Source of the DNA: CAVQFD01 sp963724695
Lineage (GTDB): Bacteria > Acidobacteriota > Vicinamibacteria > Vicinamibacterales > CAVVIG01
NCBI GenBank assembly: GCA_963724695.1
Contig: CAVRVW010000003.1
Span: 372,001-436,000 of the forward strand
Length of the DNA: 64,000 bases
Direction: 5' to 3'
In this document: piece by piece, positions 27,150 through 35,520 of the stretch
Position numbering within the stretch: the first letter of the stretch is position 1
Layout of the letters: the number at the start of each line of letters is the position of its first letter
The notes under the pieces: generated by a model
Database searches by the model: none
What the model saw: the letters and a program-made list of their open reading frames with translations, nothing else
Told to the model about the DNA's origin: nothing
Made by a program: the position numbers and the translations under genes

Positions 27150-28184
27150 ATGAAATCGTATCGGCCTGCAGTCACGGCCCTGGCGGCTGTGATCGCTGTG
27201 GGTGGCTGGGTCCTGGTGGGAACCGGACAGCAGCCCTCTTCGCAGGCCCCTTTGCAGCTGGCACCGCTCGGCACGACCGGCGAAGCGATCTTCCCGGCGT
27301 TCGAGGGTTGGGGGCCCAACAAGGCGGGACAGAACGTCATTCTTTTCGGCTACTTCAACCGCAATAGGGACCAGACGCTCGACATTCCCATCGGCCCGAA
27401 CAACAAGATCGAGCCCGGCGGGCCCGATTTCGGACAGCCGACGCACTTCCAGCCCGGCCGTCAGTGGGGCGTCTTCGGCATCGCCGTGCCCAAGGACTTC
27501 GGGACCAAGCGTCTGACGTGGACGATCGTGGCAAACGGACAGACCTCGGCAGTGACGTTCTGGTTGAACCCGGCCTACGCACTCGATTTCTTCAAGCACC
27601 CGGCGAGCGGGAACGAACCGCCGGTCGTCCGGTTCACCGGGCCGGACGGTCCGACGATGACAGGGCCGCCGAGCGGTGTCGCGCAGACGCTGTCCGGAAC
27701 CGTTGGCCAGCCGGTGACCTTGAGGCTGTGGGCGAGCGACAACCCCGAGACTTACGACCCGCTCGAAGGCCTGTCTGATACCGCACGCGCGTTGGCGGCA
27801 GCCGGCCGTGCGGCGGATGCGGCGGCGCGCGGCCGAGCCAACGACGGCGGGCGTGGCGCGGCGGCGGCTCCGAACTTCGACGTCAGCGCGGCGTCGCGGG
27901 GCGGTGGCGGCGGCCGTGGCGGCCGTGGGGGCGGACCCCCGGCAGACGTCTCGATCTCCTGGAAGAAGTACCGCGGTCCGGGGAACGTCAAAGTGGAGAC
28001 CGATCCGATCCGCCTGATGAACAAGGGCGACCACAAGGCCATCATGGAGGCCACGACGACGGCGACCTTCAGCGCGCCCGGTGAGTACTGGATGCGCGCC
28101 CAGGTCAACGACGAGTCGGGCGACGGCGGCGGCGGCGATCAGTGCTGCTGGACGACGGCGCACGTCAGGGTGAATGTGAAATAG
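27150..28184 (+). CDS. Exported protein of unknown function, partner of the copper-cytochrome protein
   Basis: 344 residues from ATG 27150 (GGAG upstream). A signal peptide is followed by a domain with GEAIFPAFEGWGPN and LFGYFNRN, suggestive of an immunoglobulin-like or periplasmic binding surface. An Ala/Gly/Arg-rich linker at about 225-275 comes next, then a second beta-rich domain ending GGGGDQCCWTTAHVRVNVK. The adjacent cysteines near the end are notable. I do not recognise a characterised family. It lies 84 bases downstream of the copper-cytochrome gene in the same direction, so an operon is likely. Confidence 0.65.
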   Translation: MKSYRPAVTALAAVIAVGGWVLVGTGQQPSSQAPLQLAPLGTTGEAIFPAFEGWGPNKAGQNVILFGYFNRNRDQTLDIPIGPNNKIEPGGPDFGQPTHFQPGRQWGVFGIAVPKDFGTKRLTWTIVANGQTSAVTFWLNPAYALDFFKHPASGNEPPVVRFTGPDGPTMTGPPSGVAQTLSGTVGQPVTLRLWASDNPETYDPLEGLSDTARALAAAGRAADAAARGRANDGGRGAAAAPNFDVSAASRGGGGGRGGRGGGPPADVSISWKKYRGPGNVKVETDPIRLMNKGDHKAIMEATTTATFSAPGEYWMRAQVNDESGDGGGGDQCCWTTAHVRVNVK

Positions 28185-28185
28185 G

Positions 28186-28275
28186 CTTCGGGCTCCAGGC
28201 TCCAGGTCCGGAGCCTGGAGGCTCAGCTCTTCCTCCCGGTCTTTCCCCGTTCCCAGTTCTCCGTTCCCGCGTGAG
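28186..28275. repeat. Word array, GGCTCCAGG and TTCCCCGTTCCC classes
   Basis: Variations of GGCTCCAGG form a hairpin, then CCCGTTCCC words, then GAGCCCcctgctgcGGGCTC. It lies between the copper-cytochrome operon and the next gene. GGCTCCGGGC words recur at 33600 and 38512. Confidence 0.6.
28195..28218 (+). terminator. Hairpin after the copper-cytochrome operon
   Basis: CCAGGCTCC (28195-28203) pairs perfectly with GGAGCCTGG (28210-28218) over a 6-base loop, 11 bases after the stop codon. There is no U-run, so it may only stabilise the 3' end or work with Rho. It is formed by word-array units. Confidence 0.5.
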
Positions 28276-28338
28276 CCCCCTGCTGCGGGCTCGCGCGGAG
28301 TGACCTGTCCTGTCACGCCGCCCGCCTACACTGGGCTC

Positions 28339-28893
28339 ATGAAGAGACGCCACCTTGCCGTGACACCCCAACTGGCCGACTCTGAATGGGTCCCGTTTCC
28401 CGGCGGAGAGCTGGAGGGCACGCGGCCGAAGGCCCTCTGTGCCGCCTGCCGGGCGCGTTTGGCCGCCCTGGCGGTCACAGCTGTCCCCGAGAGTGCCGTC
28501 AAGCAACACGCTGCGCCGCTCTGCTTCGAGTGTTACCGGGCGGGCCTCGAACGCGATCGAAAGCTCGGCCTCGCTGCGGCCATCGACACCGCGTCGGAGG
28601 CCCGTTTCCAGTCGGCGCTGCCCTTCGAACCCGTCAACCACGGGCGGTTAGCCATGCTCAAGGTCGAACGGGCACAGGCCAGGGCGACGCTTCACGCTTC
28701 GCCCGCGGGCCGGTTCGTGGACCGGCGGCGACAGGCGCAGATCGCCGCGCGACACGCGCTCCAGCGGATCGCGGACGGGCTGCGGTCGAGGGCGGCAAGC
28801 CCCGCGGAGACGAGCCGATCGCTTGCGGCTGCAGCTCATGCCGCCGAGCTGCAGCTCCCGGAAACGTGGCTGCCGTTTGTGGTCTCCCGCTGA
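28339..28893 (+). CDS. Small zinc-ribbon-like protein of unknown function
   Basis: 184 residues from ATG 28339. Two CxxC pairs (CAAC near residue 36 and CFEC near residue 66) could bind zinc. The rest is Ala/Arg-rich and predicted helical, with many Arg/Gln segments (FVDRRRQAQIAARHALQRI), suggesting nucleic-acid or protein binding. No signal peptide or membrane segment is seen. I do not recognise the family. Codon pattern and length support a real gene; rmuC follows 37 bases later. Confidence 0.6.
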   Translation: MKRRHLAVTPQLADSEWVPFPGGELEGTRPKALCAACRARLAALAVTAVPESAVKQHAAPLCFECYRAGLERDRKLGLAAAIDTASEARFQSALPFEPVNHGRLAMLKVERAQARATLHASPAGRFVDRRRQAQIAARHALQRIADGLRSRAASPAETSRSLAAAAHAAELQLPETWLPFVVSR

Positions 28894-28930
28894 GTAGCCC
28901 TGTACTAAGCCGGAAGCCCGTGAGATACTG

Positions 28931-30238
28931 ATGCCCATCGATTCACTTTCCTTGATCGTCCTGGCGGTTGGTGCGGCACTTGGCCTGCTGGTGGGCTGGC
29001 TTGCTGCTCGGCCGGCCCAGGCACGGCTGCGTTCAGAGCTGGAGAAAGACCGGGCCGTTCATGCTGAGCGGCTCAGGGCGTACGAGGACGCAGAATCGGC
29101 CCTCAAGCAATCATTCCAGGTCCTCAGCCACCAGGCGCTGCAGTCGAACAACCGTGCCTTTCTCGATCTCGCGGAAACCCGTCTCCAGCAGACCCGTTCA
29201 GAAGCGGCAGGCGACATCGACGCGAGGAAGAAAGCCATCGAGGAACTGCTCGCCCCGATGGCGAAGACACTGGAACACGTGGATCGCGAGATCAAGGAAG
29301 CCGAGCGAAGGCGTACACAGGACGGTGCCACGCTCCTTCAGCACGTCGTGGCGCTCGACACGGCCGGCAAGGAACTGCGCGGCGAGACGCAGCGTCTCGT
29401 CGATGCGCTCAAGCGGCCAGGCGTTCGCGGGCGGTGGGGTGAGCTGCAGCTGCGGCGCGTGGTCGAGCTGGCAGGCATGGTCGAGCACTGCCACTTCACC
29501 GAGCAGCAGACCATCGACGGCGACGAGGGCCGGATTCGCCCTGACGTCATCGTCAACCTGCCCGGTGGGAAGCACGTCGTCATCGATGCCAAGGCGCCAC
29601 TCGATGCTTACCTGCGCGCTCTCGATGCGCCCGACGAGCCCTCGCGAAGGAAGCTGCTCTCAGACCACGCGCGTCAGGTCCGTACGCATCTAAGCCAGCT
29701 GTCGAGCAAGAACTACTCGTCACAGGTGGCGTTCACTCCAGAATTTGTTGTGATGTTTCTCCCGGGAGAGATGTTCTTCAGCGCCGCGCTCGAGGAGGAT
29801 CCATCCCTCATCGAGTTTGGCGTGGACAAGAAGGTCATTCCGGCGAGTCCGACGACACTCATTGCGCTCTTGCGGGCCGTTGCTTACGGGTGGCAGCAGG
29901 AAGCGATGGAGGAGAACGCCAGAAAAATCAGCGATCTCGGAAAGAGCTTGTACGAATCGACACGCAAACTCGGTGAGCGCTTCGGTACGTTGGGTGGGCG
30001 CCTCAAGTCCACGCTCGACGCGTACAACGAGGCTGTCGGCTCCCTCGAGGGCAACGTGCTCGTGAAGGCCCGCAAGCTGCGCGAACTCCAGGCCCCCGGA
30101 AGCCTGGACGAGATTCCGCCGATCGACGTGATCGATCGGGTGCCAAGGCTTCTGCAGGCTCCCGAGTTGACCGATGGGTTACCATTCGCGAATGATCCGG
30201 CCGACGCGGAGACCGACCGGGAGAACGAGCCCGCCTAG
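28931..30238 (+). CDS. rmuC: DNA recombination protein RmuC
   Basis: 435 residues. An N-terminal membrane anchor (residues 5-25) is followed by a coiled coil (RSELEKDRAVHAERLRAYED) and the RmuC nuclease-like core: LKRPGVRGRWGELQLRRVVE, RPDVIVNLPGGKHVVIDAKA, PEFVVMFLPGEMFFSAALE and the SPTTLIALLRAVAYGWQQE block. RmuC limits inversions at short inverted repeats, which is interesting in a genome full of such repeats. Confidence 0.93.
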   Translation: MPIDSLSLIVLAVGAALGLLVGWLAARPAQARLRSELEKDRAVHAERLRAYEDAESALKQSFQVLSHQALQSNNRAFLDLAETRLQQTRSEAAGDIDARKKAIEELLAPMAKTLEHVDREIKEAERRRTQDGATLLQHVVALDTAGKELRGETQRLVDALKRPGVRGRWGELQLRRVVELAGMVEHCHFTEQQTIDGDEGRIRPDVIVNLPGGKHVVIDAKAPLDAYLRALDAPDEPSRRKLLSDHARQVRTHLSQLSSKNYSSQVAFTPEFVVMFLPGEMFFSAALEEDPSLIEFGVDKKVIPASPTTLIALLRAVAYGWQQEAMEENARKISDLGKSLYESTRKLGERFGTLGGRLKSTLDAYNEAVGSLEGNVLVKARKLRELQAPGSLDEIPPIDVIDRVPRLLQAPELTDGLPFANDPADAETDRENEPA

Positions 30239-30259
30239 CCACCCGACCTCTGTGGCCGC

Positions 30260-31669
30260 ATGACCCGCCAGCGGGCCTTCGGCCTGGCCATCCTGGTGGC
30301 CATCTACATCGTCGTTGCGCACGTTCTGCCGCGGCCCGCGACGGTCAGCGTCGAGGGTTGGCGCCTCACCGCGATCTTCTTTGCCACGATCGCCGGCCAG
30401 ATGACCCAGCCGCTGCCGGGTGCGGTCGTGGTCCTGGTTGGCTTGATGATGTTCGTGCTCGTCGGCGGTCTGACGATGAATCAGGCGCTCGCGGGCTACG
30501 GCACCGGATCGGCCTGGCTGGTGCTGGCGGCCATGCTCATTTCCCGCGTCCTCACCGACAGCGGGCTGGCCAGGCGCCTGGCGCTCCTGTTCGTGCGGCG
30601 CTTCGGCGGGAGTTCGATCGGGGTCGCGTACTCGTTGTTGATGAGCGACGTCACGCTGGCGTCGGGCATCCCTTCCATCATGGCGCGCAGCGGCGGCATC
30701 GTCCTGCCGATTACGCGGGGCATCGCAGAGCTCTACGACTCACGTCCCGGGCCCACGGCCGGCCGGTTGGGCCGTTTCCTGATGACCTCGCTCTACCAGG
30801 GCAGCGCCGTGGCGTGCGCGATGTTCCTGACAGGGCAGGCGAGCAACGTCCTGGCCGTCGGTCTCGCGGCCCAGTTTGCCAACGTGACGATCACCTGGTC
30901 CAGTTGGCTCCTCGCCGGGCTGGCGCCGGGCATCGCATCGTGCGTCATCGTGCCGCTGGTCGTCTACAGAATGGTGCGGCCGGAGATCACGCACACGCCG
31001 GGTGCGGCGGCGTACGCCCGCGAAGAACTGACGCGCATGGGACGGTTGAACCGCCGCGAGCGCGTCGCGCTTGCGGTGTGCACCGGCATCGTCGTTGTGT
31101 GGATGACCACTCAGATGCACGGCCTCGACGTGACGCTCGTGGCCTTTGTCGGTCTCGCCGTCCTGGTGGCCAGCGACGTGCTCCCGTGGTCCACGGCGCT
31201 CGCCGAGAAGAACGCCTGGGACGTGTTCGTCTGGTACGGCGGCTTGCTCACCATGGGCGAGACGCTCAACCGGGTGGGATCGACGACTGCACTGGCCACA
31301 TTCGTGGGCTCATGGTTCGGCGGCTGGTCATGGCCGCCCGTGCTGGTCGCGACGCTAGTGATCTACTTTTACGCCCACTACGCGTTTGCCAGCATCACGG
31401 CCCACATGGTGGCGATGTTTCCACCGTTCGTCGTGATGCTGATCCAGATGGGCACGCCGCCGGCGCTCGCCGTCTACGCGATGGCGTGCACCGCCAACCT
31501 GACCGCAGGACTCACGCACTACGGCACGACCACGGCGCCGATCGTGTTCGCGGAGGGGTACGTCAGCCAGCGGGACTGGTGGCGCGTCGGCTTCGTCATG
31601 TCCATCGTCAACATCGTCGTCTGGACCACGATCGGATTTGGCTGGTGGAAGCTAATCGGATACTGGTAA
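30260..31669 (+). CDS. DASS-family anion permease (CitT/SLC13 type)
   Basis: 469 residues with about 12 membrane helices. Family features are the start region EGWRLTAIFFATIAGQMTQP, the motif GTGSAWLVLAAMLISR, the SNT-like loop TGQASNVLAVGLA, and the second-half segment TANLTAGLTHYGTTTAPI. These transporters import dicarboxylates, citrate or sulfate, often with sodium. The gene is 21 bases after rmuC and may be read with it. Confidence 0.87.
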   Translation: MTRQRAFGLAILVAIYIVVAHVLPRPATVSVEGWRLTAIFFATIAGQMTQPLPGAVVVLVGLMMFVLVGGLTMNQALAGYGTGSAWLVLAAMLISRVLTDSGLARRLALLFVRRFGGSSIGVAYSLLMSDVTLASGIPSIMARSGGIVLPITRGIAELYDSRPGPTAGRLGRFLMTSLYQGSAVACAMFLTGQASNVLAVGLAAQFANVTITWSSWLLAGLAPGIASCVIVPLVVYRMVRPEITHTPGAAAYAREELTRMGRLNRRERVALAVCTGIVVVWMTTQMHGLDVTLVAFVGLAVLVASDVLPWSTALAEKNAWDVFVWYGGLLTMGETLNRVGSTTALATFVGSWFGGWSWPPVLVATLVIYFYAHYAFASITAHMVAMFPPFVVMLIQMGTPPALAVYAMACTANLTAGLTHYGTTTAPIVFAEGYVSQRDWWRVGFVMSIVNIVVWTTIGFGWWKLIGYW

Positions 31670-31671
31670 GC

Positions 31672-31722
31672 GTTCCCCGATCCCCGTATCCCTGTTCCCC
31701 GTTCCCTGTTCTCTGTTCCCTA
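31672..31722. repeat. Heptamer array, TGTTCCC class (complement of GGGAACA)
   Basis: TCCCCGTATCCCTGTTCCCC and further TTCCC words fill the gap between convergent DASS (+) and AsmA (-) genes. The AsmA stop codon (31720-31722) is part of it. The word is the reverse complement of those at 15433, 34279 and 38537. Confidence 0.7.
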
Positions 31723-33312
31723 GTCAAACACCCTCCCTGCATCCAGCCCGAACTGCGGCTTGCTGCGGACGCCGGTGACCTTGATGGGGATCCTGGTTCG
31801 GCCCTTCTCCCGGAAGAGCGGGTCGACGATCTTCAACAGCAGCGACTTGAACCCGCTGACCGTCTCCGACACTTTGGCGTCCATGTAGAGATCGCCGGCG
31901 AAAGAGAGCGTCTCCGGCCGGAGCGCGTAACGGCCGTCAAGCGCCACGATGGCACCGGGAATGTCGAAGACGAGATCGTCCAGCGTCAACTGCGCGTCGG
32001 CCATCCTGAACTTCGCGCTGAAGTCCGAGGTGACCCGTGGGTGGTCCTCCTCGTCCTTTCGGCCGCTGGCCTTGCGGCTCAAGTTGGTGACCTGCCGCTG
32101 GACGCCAGGATCGGTGAATCGGCCGCCCTTGATGTTGAACGCGCCGTCGAGACGCATCTTCTCGATCACATCGACGCGTCCCGGCGGGATCAGCAGCTTG
32201 GCCTCGAGCGTCAGCGCGCCTGCCATCGGGGGCTCCGGTGCCTTGAAGGCCAGCCGCAGCATGTCCTCGATCCTGCCGCCCTTCATGTCGACGTCCACAC
32301 GCACCTCACGCCCTTTCACACCCTCCACCTCGAACACGCCGCCCCTGGCCACGAACGAGGTATTCAGAATCTTCGCGTCGACGCGCTCGAGCCTCGTCTC
32401 GCCGTTGGTGGCATCGACGATCGCCTGGTAGGTCGTCGTCAGAGGGACGTCGTGCCCGGCGCTCGTCAGGCTGAAGTTCGGCGTGCTCGTTTCGCCACGG
32501 GTTTCGAGCACTTCGAGCGTGCCACCGTATGTCCCCTTCGCGGACAGCGTGCCGGCGATGCCCTTGAAATAGCCCAGGTCCGCCTCACTGAACGTGAAGG
32601 CCCCCATGAGCGGCGTCTGTCCTGGAACGTCGGTGTTGTACGGACCGAACAACCCTTCGGTGTCGACCTGACCTGGAGGCACCGCATTGGTGATGGTGGA
32701 GGTGAAGGGCATTGCCTGGCTGGCCCCGACCGACGTCATCCGCAACGTGTGCAGCGCCCATACGCGAGGAGGCTTGGTCGCCTCGCGCCGCAAGATGGTG
32801 ACGGTCGCGTTGTCGGCCAGGAGCTCGTCGATGACGACGGATTTCGAGAGCGACTCGCCGGCCTCCTCCATCGTCGTGGTTTCGGGCTGCGGCGGCTTGG
32901 CGGCCTCGCGTTCGGCCCGATCGGCCTTCAGCTCCCGGCGGGTGTCGCCGGGTGGGATGCTGATTTTGAGGCCGTCCAGCTTCACGAATGAGACATGCAG
33001 GCGCCACAGATTGAGCAATCCGGCGTCGACCGTGAACGCGTCCGCGGCGATGAGCGGCGGCAGATCGCGCCGGCCCTTGTGATACACGGCCAGCGACGTG
33101 CCTCGGGCGCGCAGTCGCGGCGTCAGACTCATCGTCAATCCGCCGAGCTCAACGTCCGCGTCGAGACGCTCCGACAGGCCTTCGACCACGCGATCGCGAA
33201 GAATTCTCGATGAGAAGGGAATGCGTGCGGCTGCGATCAAGGCCAAGGTCAGCAGCAAGCCGCCGCAGACGGCAACGACGATCCAGCCTCGTTTAGACAG
33301 AACAGTGGTCAC
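31720..33312 (-). CDS. AsmA-family inner-membrane/periplasmic protein
   Basis: 530 residues from GTG 33312. A single N-terminal membrane helix (residues 10-28) is followed by the AsmA beginning FSSRILRDRVVEGLSERLDADVELGGL, which carries the typical chorein-like beta repeat. The C-terminal AsmA_2-like region is present (VTSDFSAKFRMADAQLTLDDL, FDIPGAIVALDGRYALRPE). AsmA-like proteins bridge the periplasm and influence outer-membrane lipid composition. Confidence 0.82.
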   Translation of the reverse strand: MTTVLSKRGWIVVAVCGGLLLTLALIAAARIPFSSRILRDRVVEGLSERLDADVELGGLTMSLTPRLRARGTSLAVYHKGRRDLPPLIAADAFTVDAGLLNLWRLHVSFVKLDGLKISIPPGDTRRELKADRAEREAAKPPQPETTTMEEAGESLSKSVVIDELLADNATVTILRREATKPPRVWALHTLRMTSVGASQAMPFTSTITNAVPPGQVDTEGLFGPYNTDVPGQTPLMGAFTFSEADLGYFKGIAGTLSAKGTYGGTLEVLETRGETSTPNFSLTSAGHDVPLTTTYQAIVDATNGETRLERVDAKILNTSFVARGGVFEVEGVKGREVRVDVDMKGGRIEDMLRLAFKAPEPPMAGALTLEAKLLIPPGRVDVIEKMRLDGAFNIKGGRFTDPGVQRQVTNLSRKASGRKDEEDHPRVTSDFSAKFRMADAQLTLDDLVFDIPGAIVALDGRYALRPETLSFAGDLYMDAKVSETVSGFKSLLLKIVDPLFREKGRTRIPIKVTGVRSKPQFGLDAGRVFD

Positions 33313-33387
33313 ACCCGGTCCTGGTCAGCATCATGCGTGCCGAGAAACTGATCCGGTGCAACGCTTCGGTTCTACGGTCGAGTTGGC

Positions 33388-33543
33388 TCAGGCAGCGCGG
33401 CACGCGGGGTGCGGACAGTCGCACCTCAGCTCGATTCCGGAGCCTTTGACCTTGCACTGCTCGCTGCAGTACTTGCCCCATTCGCCGCCCTTGGTCACCG
33501 TACAGCTGCAGGCCGGATGCGCGCATTTCGCCGTGTCTGCCAT
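33388..33543 (-). CDS. Bacterial metallothionein
   Basis: 51 residues from ATG 33543, with GGAGG 6 bases upstream fixing the start. Eight cysteines (7, 12, 14, 26, 30, 41, 43, 48) and His9/His45 are arranged as CAHPACSC, KYCSEQC and CDCPHPAC, the SmtA/PmtA-type order with an embedded zinc-finger-like middle. It should bind several Zn, Cd or Cu ions. The gene is too short for most callers but convincing. A copper-cytochrome protein 6 kb away is the only other obvious metal gene. Confidence 0.85.
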   Translation of the reverse strand: MADTAKCAHPACSCTVTKGGEWGKYCSEQCKVKGSGIELRCDCPHPACRAA

Positions 33544-33599
33544 GTCCAACCTCCAGCGCGGACTGTACGCCGAGGGCGAACCGCCGGCAAGCACAGCCG

Positions 33600-33632
33600 G
33601 CATCCGGGCTTCAGGCTCCGGGCATCTGGCTA
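33600..33632. repeat. Word array, CCGGGCTTCAGGCTCCGGGC class
   Basis: Short array between two minus-strand genes, ending at the stop codon of the 101-residue gene. The words match those at 28186 and 38512. Confidence 0.5.
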
Positions 33633-33935
33633 GTCGCCACTTCTGAGCCGCTCGATTTTCGCATCGCGTTCGGAGGCGAGGCGCTCGCGTTCACGGCGGA
33701 ACTGCCGGTCGATCTCCTCGACTTGGGCCGGGTCTGCGCTCAGCATGCGGTTCCGGGCGGACTGCTGCAGGATGTCCTGTTCCGCGATCTTCGAGTCGTA
33801 CAGACTCCGCACATCCGCGATGGCTGCCTTCTGCTCGTCGGTCATCGGCCGGATTGTCACTCCCTCGTCGGCGTCCTTCTTCCGAAGGCGTTCCATGGCG
33901 AGCTCGTACGAGGATTTCGGTGCGCCTTCAGCCAT
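33630..33935 (-). CDS. Conserved small coiled-coil protein of unknown function
   Basis: 101 residues, highly charged and helical (SSYELAMERLRKKDADEG to EEIDRQFRRERERLASERD). No signal peptide, membrane segment or cysteine is present. The start MAEGAPKSSYELAMERLRKKD looks like a widely shared acidobacterial family without assigned role. It may act as a small assembly or ribosome-associated factor, but nothing in the sequence proves it. Divergent from the GIY-YIG-like gene, 45 bases apart. Confidence 0.7.
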   Translation of the reverse strand: MAEGAPKSSYELAMERLRKKDADEGVTIRPMTDEQKAAIADVRSLYDSKIAEQDILQQSARNRMLSADPAQVEEIDRQFRRERERLASERDAKIERLRSGD

Positions 33936-33980
33936 GCCCCAAGCTTACCGGTTTAGGCGGGCTCCCGTACAATCCTGCGC

Positions 33981-34277
33981 GTGGCGAAACGTCCAGCCGG
34001 TCACCACTCGGTCTACGTGGTCTACCTGAAGAATCCAAAGGGGGACGGAAAGGCGGCCTACTATGTCGGCATGACAGGGCTGTCGCCAGAACAGCGGTTC
34101 CTCAACCACAAGCTGGGCGTCAAAGCGGCGCGCGTGGTCCGCAAGTTCGGCCAGCGCCTCGTGCCGAAACTCTACGCACACCTCAATCCGATGCCCTACG
34201 CCAAAGCGAAGGCGTTGGAGCCCGTGCTGGCAGACAGCCTGCGAAAGCGCGGCTACGTGGTTTACGGGGGGCACTAG
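33981..34277 (+). CDS. GIY-YIG-like nuclease domain protein
   Basis: 98 residues, a single GIY-YIG-like domain. The two-strand core reads VYVVYLKNPKGDGKAAYYVG, the YVG being the YIG position, followed by MTGLSPEQRFLNHKLGVKAA where an Arg (in EQRF) could be catalytic. The C-terminal part carries a helical segment KAKALEPVLADSLRKRGY, with the Glu where the metal ligand is expected. It may be a nuclease or a degenerate relative. No mobile-element partner is adjacent. Confidence 0.7.
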   Translation: MAKRPAGHHSVYVVYLKNPKGDGKAAYYVGMTGLSPEQRFLNHKLGVKAARVVRKFGQRLVPKLYAHLNPMPYAKAKALEPVLADSLRKRGYVVYGGH

Positions 34278-34278
34278 C

Positions 34279-34323
34279 GGGGAACAGGGAACAGGGGAAC
34301 GGGGAACGGGGAACGGGGAACGC
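34279..34323. repeat. Heptamer array, GGGGAAC(A) class
   Basis: GGGGAACAGGGAACAGGGGA then GGGGAACG units, between convergent GIY-YIG-like (+) and DUF6265 (-) genes. The DUF6265 stop codon touches its end. Confidence 0.75.
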
Positions 34324-34817
34324 TAGGGGCTGGGGTGACGCGTGAATAGATAGACCTCGGCGTTGGCGTCGGTGCCGTCGCTGACCCGCGCCTCGAGCGT
34401 ACCGTTGTCGAGCCTCCGGTAGCGAATGACCTTGGGAAAGTCGTGGGCGGGGTTCTCGAATGTGGCGCCGTCGCTCGCAATCCGTGTCAGGGCGAACTCG
34501 GTTGGCGGGCGCCCTCCTGGCTGGGCGATGTAGACCAGGCTGCCGTCGCGCTCGACAATGCGCAGAAACTCGAAGCCAGTCATACGGTCGCCTTTGAGCG
34601 TGCGGGCGACCGCGAGCATGGCCCCGCCGGCTGGCGGCGTCCACCGCTCCTCGAACGTGGGAGTGCCTGGCCGGCTCGCCGTGGACCACGTTCCGGCGAG
34701 CCAACCGAGCTGCGACAGAGCGCCCGGAACCGCTCGCGACCCTAGCGGCGCCTGACCGTGGGCGCTGCACGCCGCCACCACGACCCAAACCATCACGCCC
34801 AATCCCCGCCCGCTCAT
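34323..34817 (-). CDS. DUF6265-like exported protein
   Basis: 164 residues from ATG 34817. A signal peptide (GVMVWVVVAACSAHGQ) precedes a lipocalin-like beta domain: LGWLAGTWST, FEERWTPPAGGAMLAVART, FEFLRIVERDGSLVYIAQP, FENPAHDFPKVIRYRR. This matches the DUF6265 family of small exported barrels found mostly in soil bacteria. No enzymatic function is known. It is divergent from the gene at 34940. Confidence 0.75.
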   Translation of the reverse strand: MSGRGLGVMVWVVVAACSAHGQAPLGSRAVPGALSQLGWLAGTWSTASRPGTPTFEERWTPPAGGAMLAVARTLKGDRMTGFEFLRIVERDGSLVYIAQPGGRPPTEFALTRIASDGATFENPAHDFPKVIRYRRLDNGTLEARVSDGTDANAEVYLFTRHPSP

Positions 34818-34863
34818 CAGCTCACTGTACCAGCGGGCCGCCGCCACTCGTCACAGCGATTCA

Positions 34864-34925
34864 CTCTCCTTCCAATCCCCAAGTCCCCAAGTCCCCCCAA
34901 TCCCCAATCCCCAGTCCCCGGGGGC
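34864..34925. repeat. Heptamer array, CCCCAAGT / CCCCAAT class
   Basis: Units such as CCCCAAGT, CCCCAAT and CCCCAGT follow one another between the divergent genes at 34817 (-) and 34940 (+), ending 14 bases before the latter's ATG. The unit resembles the heptamer STRR repeats known from heterocystous cyanobacteria. A related CCCAAGTCCCAAAT array is at 48918. Confidence 0.75.
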
Positions 34926-34939
34926 TACAATCCGTCCAT

Positions 34940-35461
34940 ATGAAGGCACTATTCAAGCTCCTCCTACTCCTCCTCCTGGTGGCCGTGACGTTTGGGGCGG
35001 GCTGGCTCGTGGCCAAGACCGGTATCGGGGCTGCCATCCCGGTGGCCGATCTTCCCGAGCTCGAGCGGCAGTTCGCCGAACGGATGCGCGACGTGGCGCT
35101 CGTCGGCCGCTTCACGGTCACCGGACGTGAAGATCGGCAGGCCAGCCCCGATCGCTACGACATCGTGAGCGTGAGCAAGGTCGGGGACGACGAGTGGCGC
35201 TGGGACGCACGGATGCGCTACGGGACCGTCGACGCCAGGATCCCCATCGTCGTGACCATGAAGTGGATCGGCGACACGCCCATGATTACCATCACCGACC
35301 TGTCGATTCCCGGGATTGGCACCTACACGGCCCGCGTGTTCTTCCATGGCGATCGATACGCCGGCACGTGGCAGGGAAGCCGCGTTGGCGGCCATATGTT
35401 CGGCACGATACAGAAGGGCGCGGAGATTGCGCCGGCCGGCACGCCATCAGCGCAGAACTAG
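34940..35461 (+). CDS. Membrane-anchored/exported protein of unknown function
   Basis: 173 residues. A leucine-run signal anchor (FKLLLLLLLVAVTFGAGWLV) precedes a helical spacer (LPELERQFAERMRDVALVGR) and a beta-rich domain (RYDIVSVSKVGDDEWRWDAR, YTARVFFHGDRYAGTWQGS, GGHMFGTIQ). The domain looks like a small lipocalin-like fold, and similar proteins occur in Planctomycetes and Acidobacteria. No function is assigned. Confidence 0.65.
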   Translation: MKALFKLLLLLLLVAVTFGAGWLVAKTGIGAAIPVADLPELERQFAERMRDVALVGRFTVTGREDRQASPDRYDIVSVSKVGDDEWRWDARMRYGTVDARIPIVVTMKWIGDTPMITITDLSIPGIGTYTARVFFHGDRYAGTWQGSRVGGHMFGTIQKGAEIAPAGTPSAQN

Positions 35462-35490
35462 AAATTTACGATTTACAATTTACAATTTGA
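35462..35490. repeat. AT-rich word array, ATTTACA class
   Basis: AATTTACGATTTACAATTTACAATTTG directly after the stop of the previous gene. It is the only AT-rich word of this group and stands out sharply against the GC-rich background. Confidence 0.6.
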
Positions 35491-35520
35491 AATGCGCTGC
35501 ACACTAATCACAGCACGCCA

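Noticed and set aside
30358..32991. Very long plus-strand open frame (877 codons)
   Set aside because: It crosses the DASS gene in another frame and the antisense of AsmA. The translation is Arg/Gly-rich with no domain. It is a GC-rich shadow.
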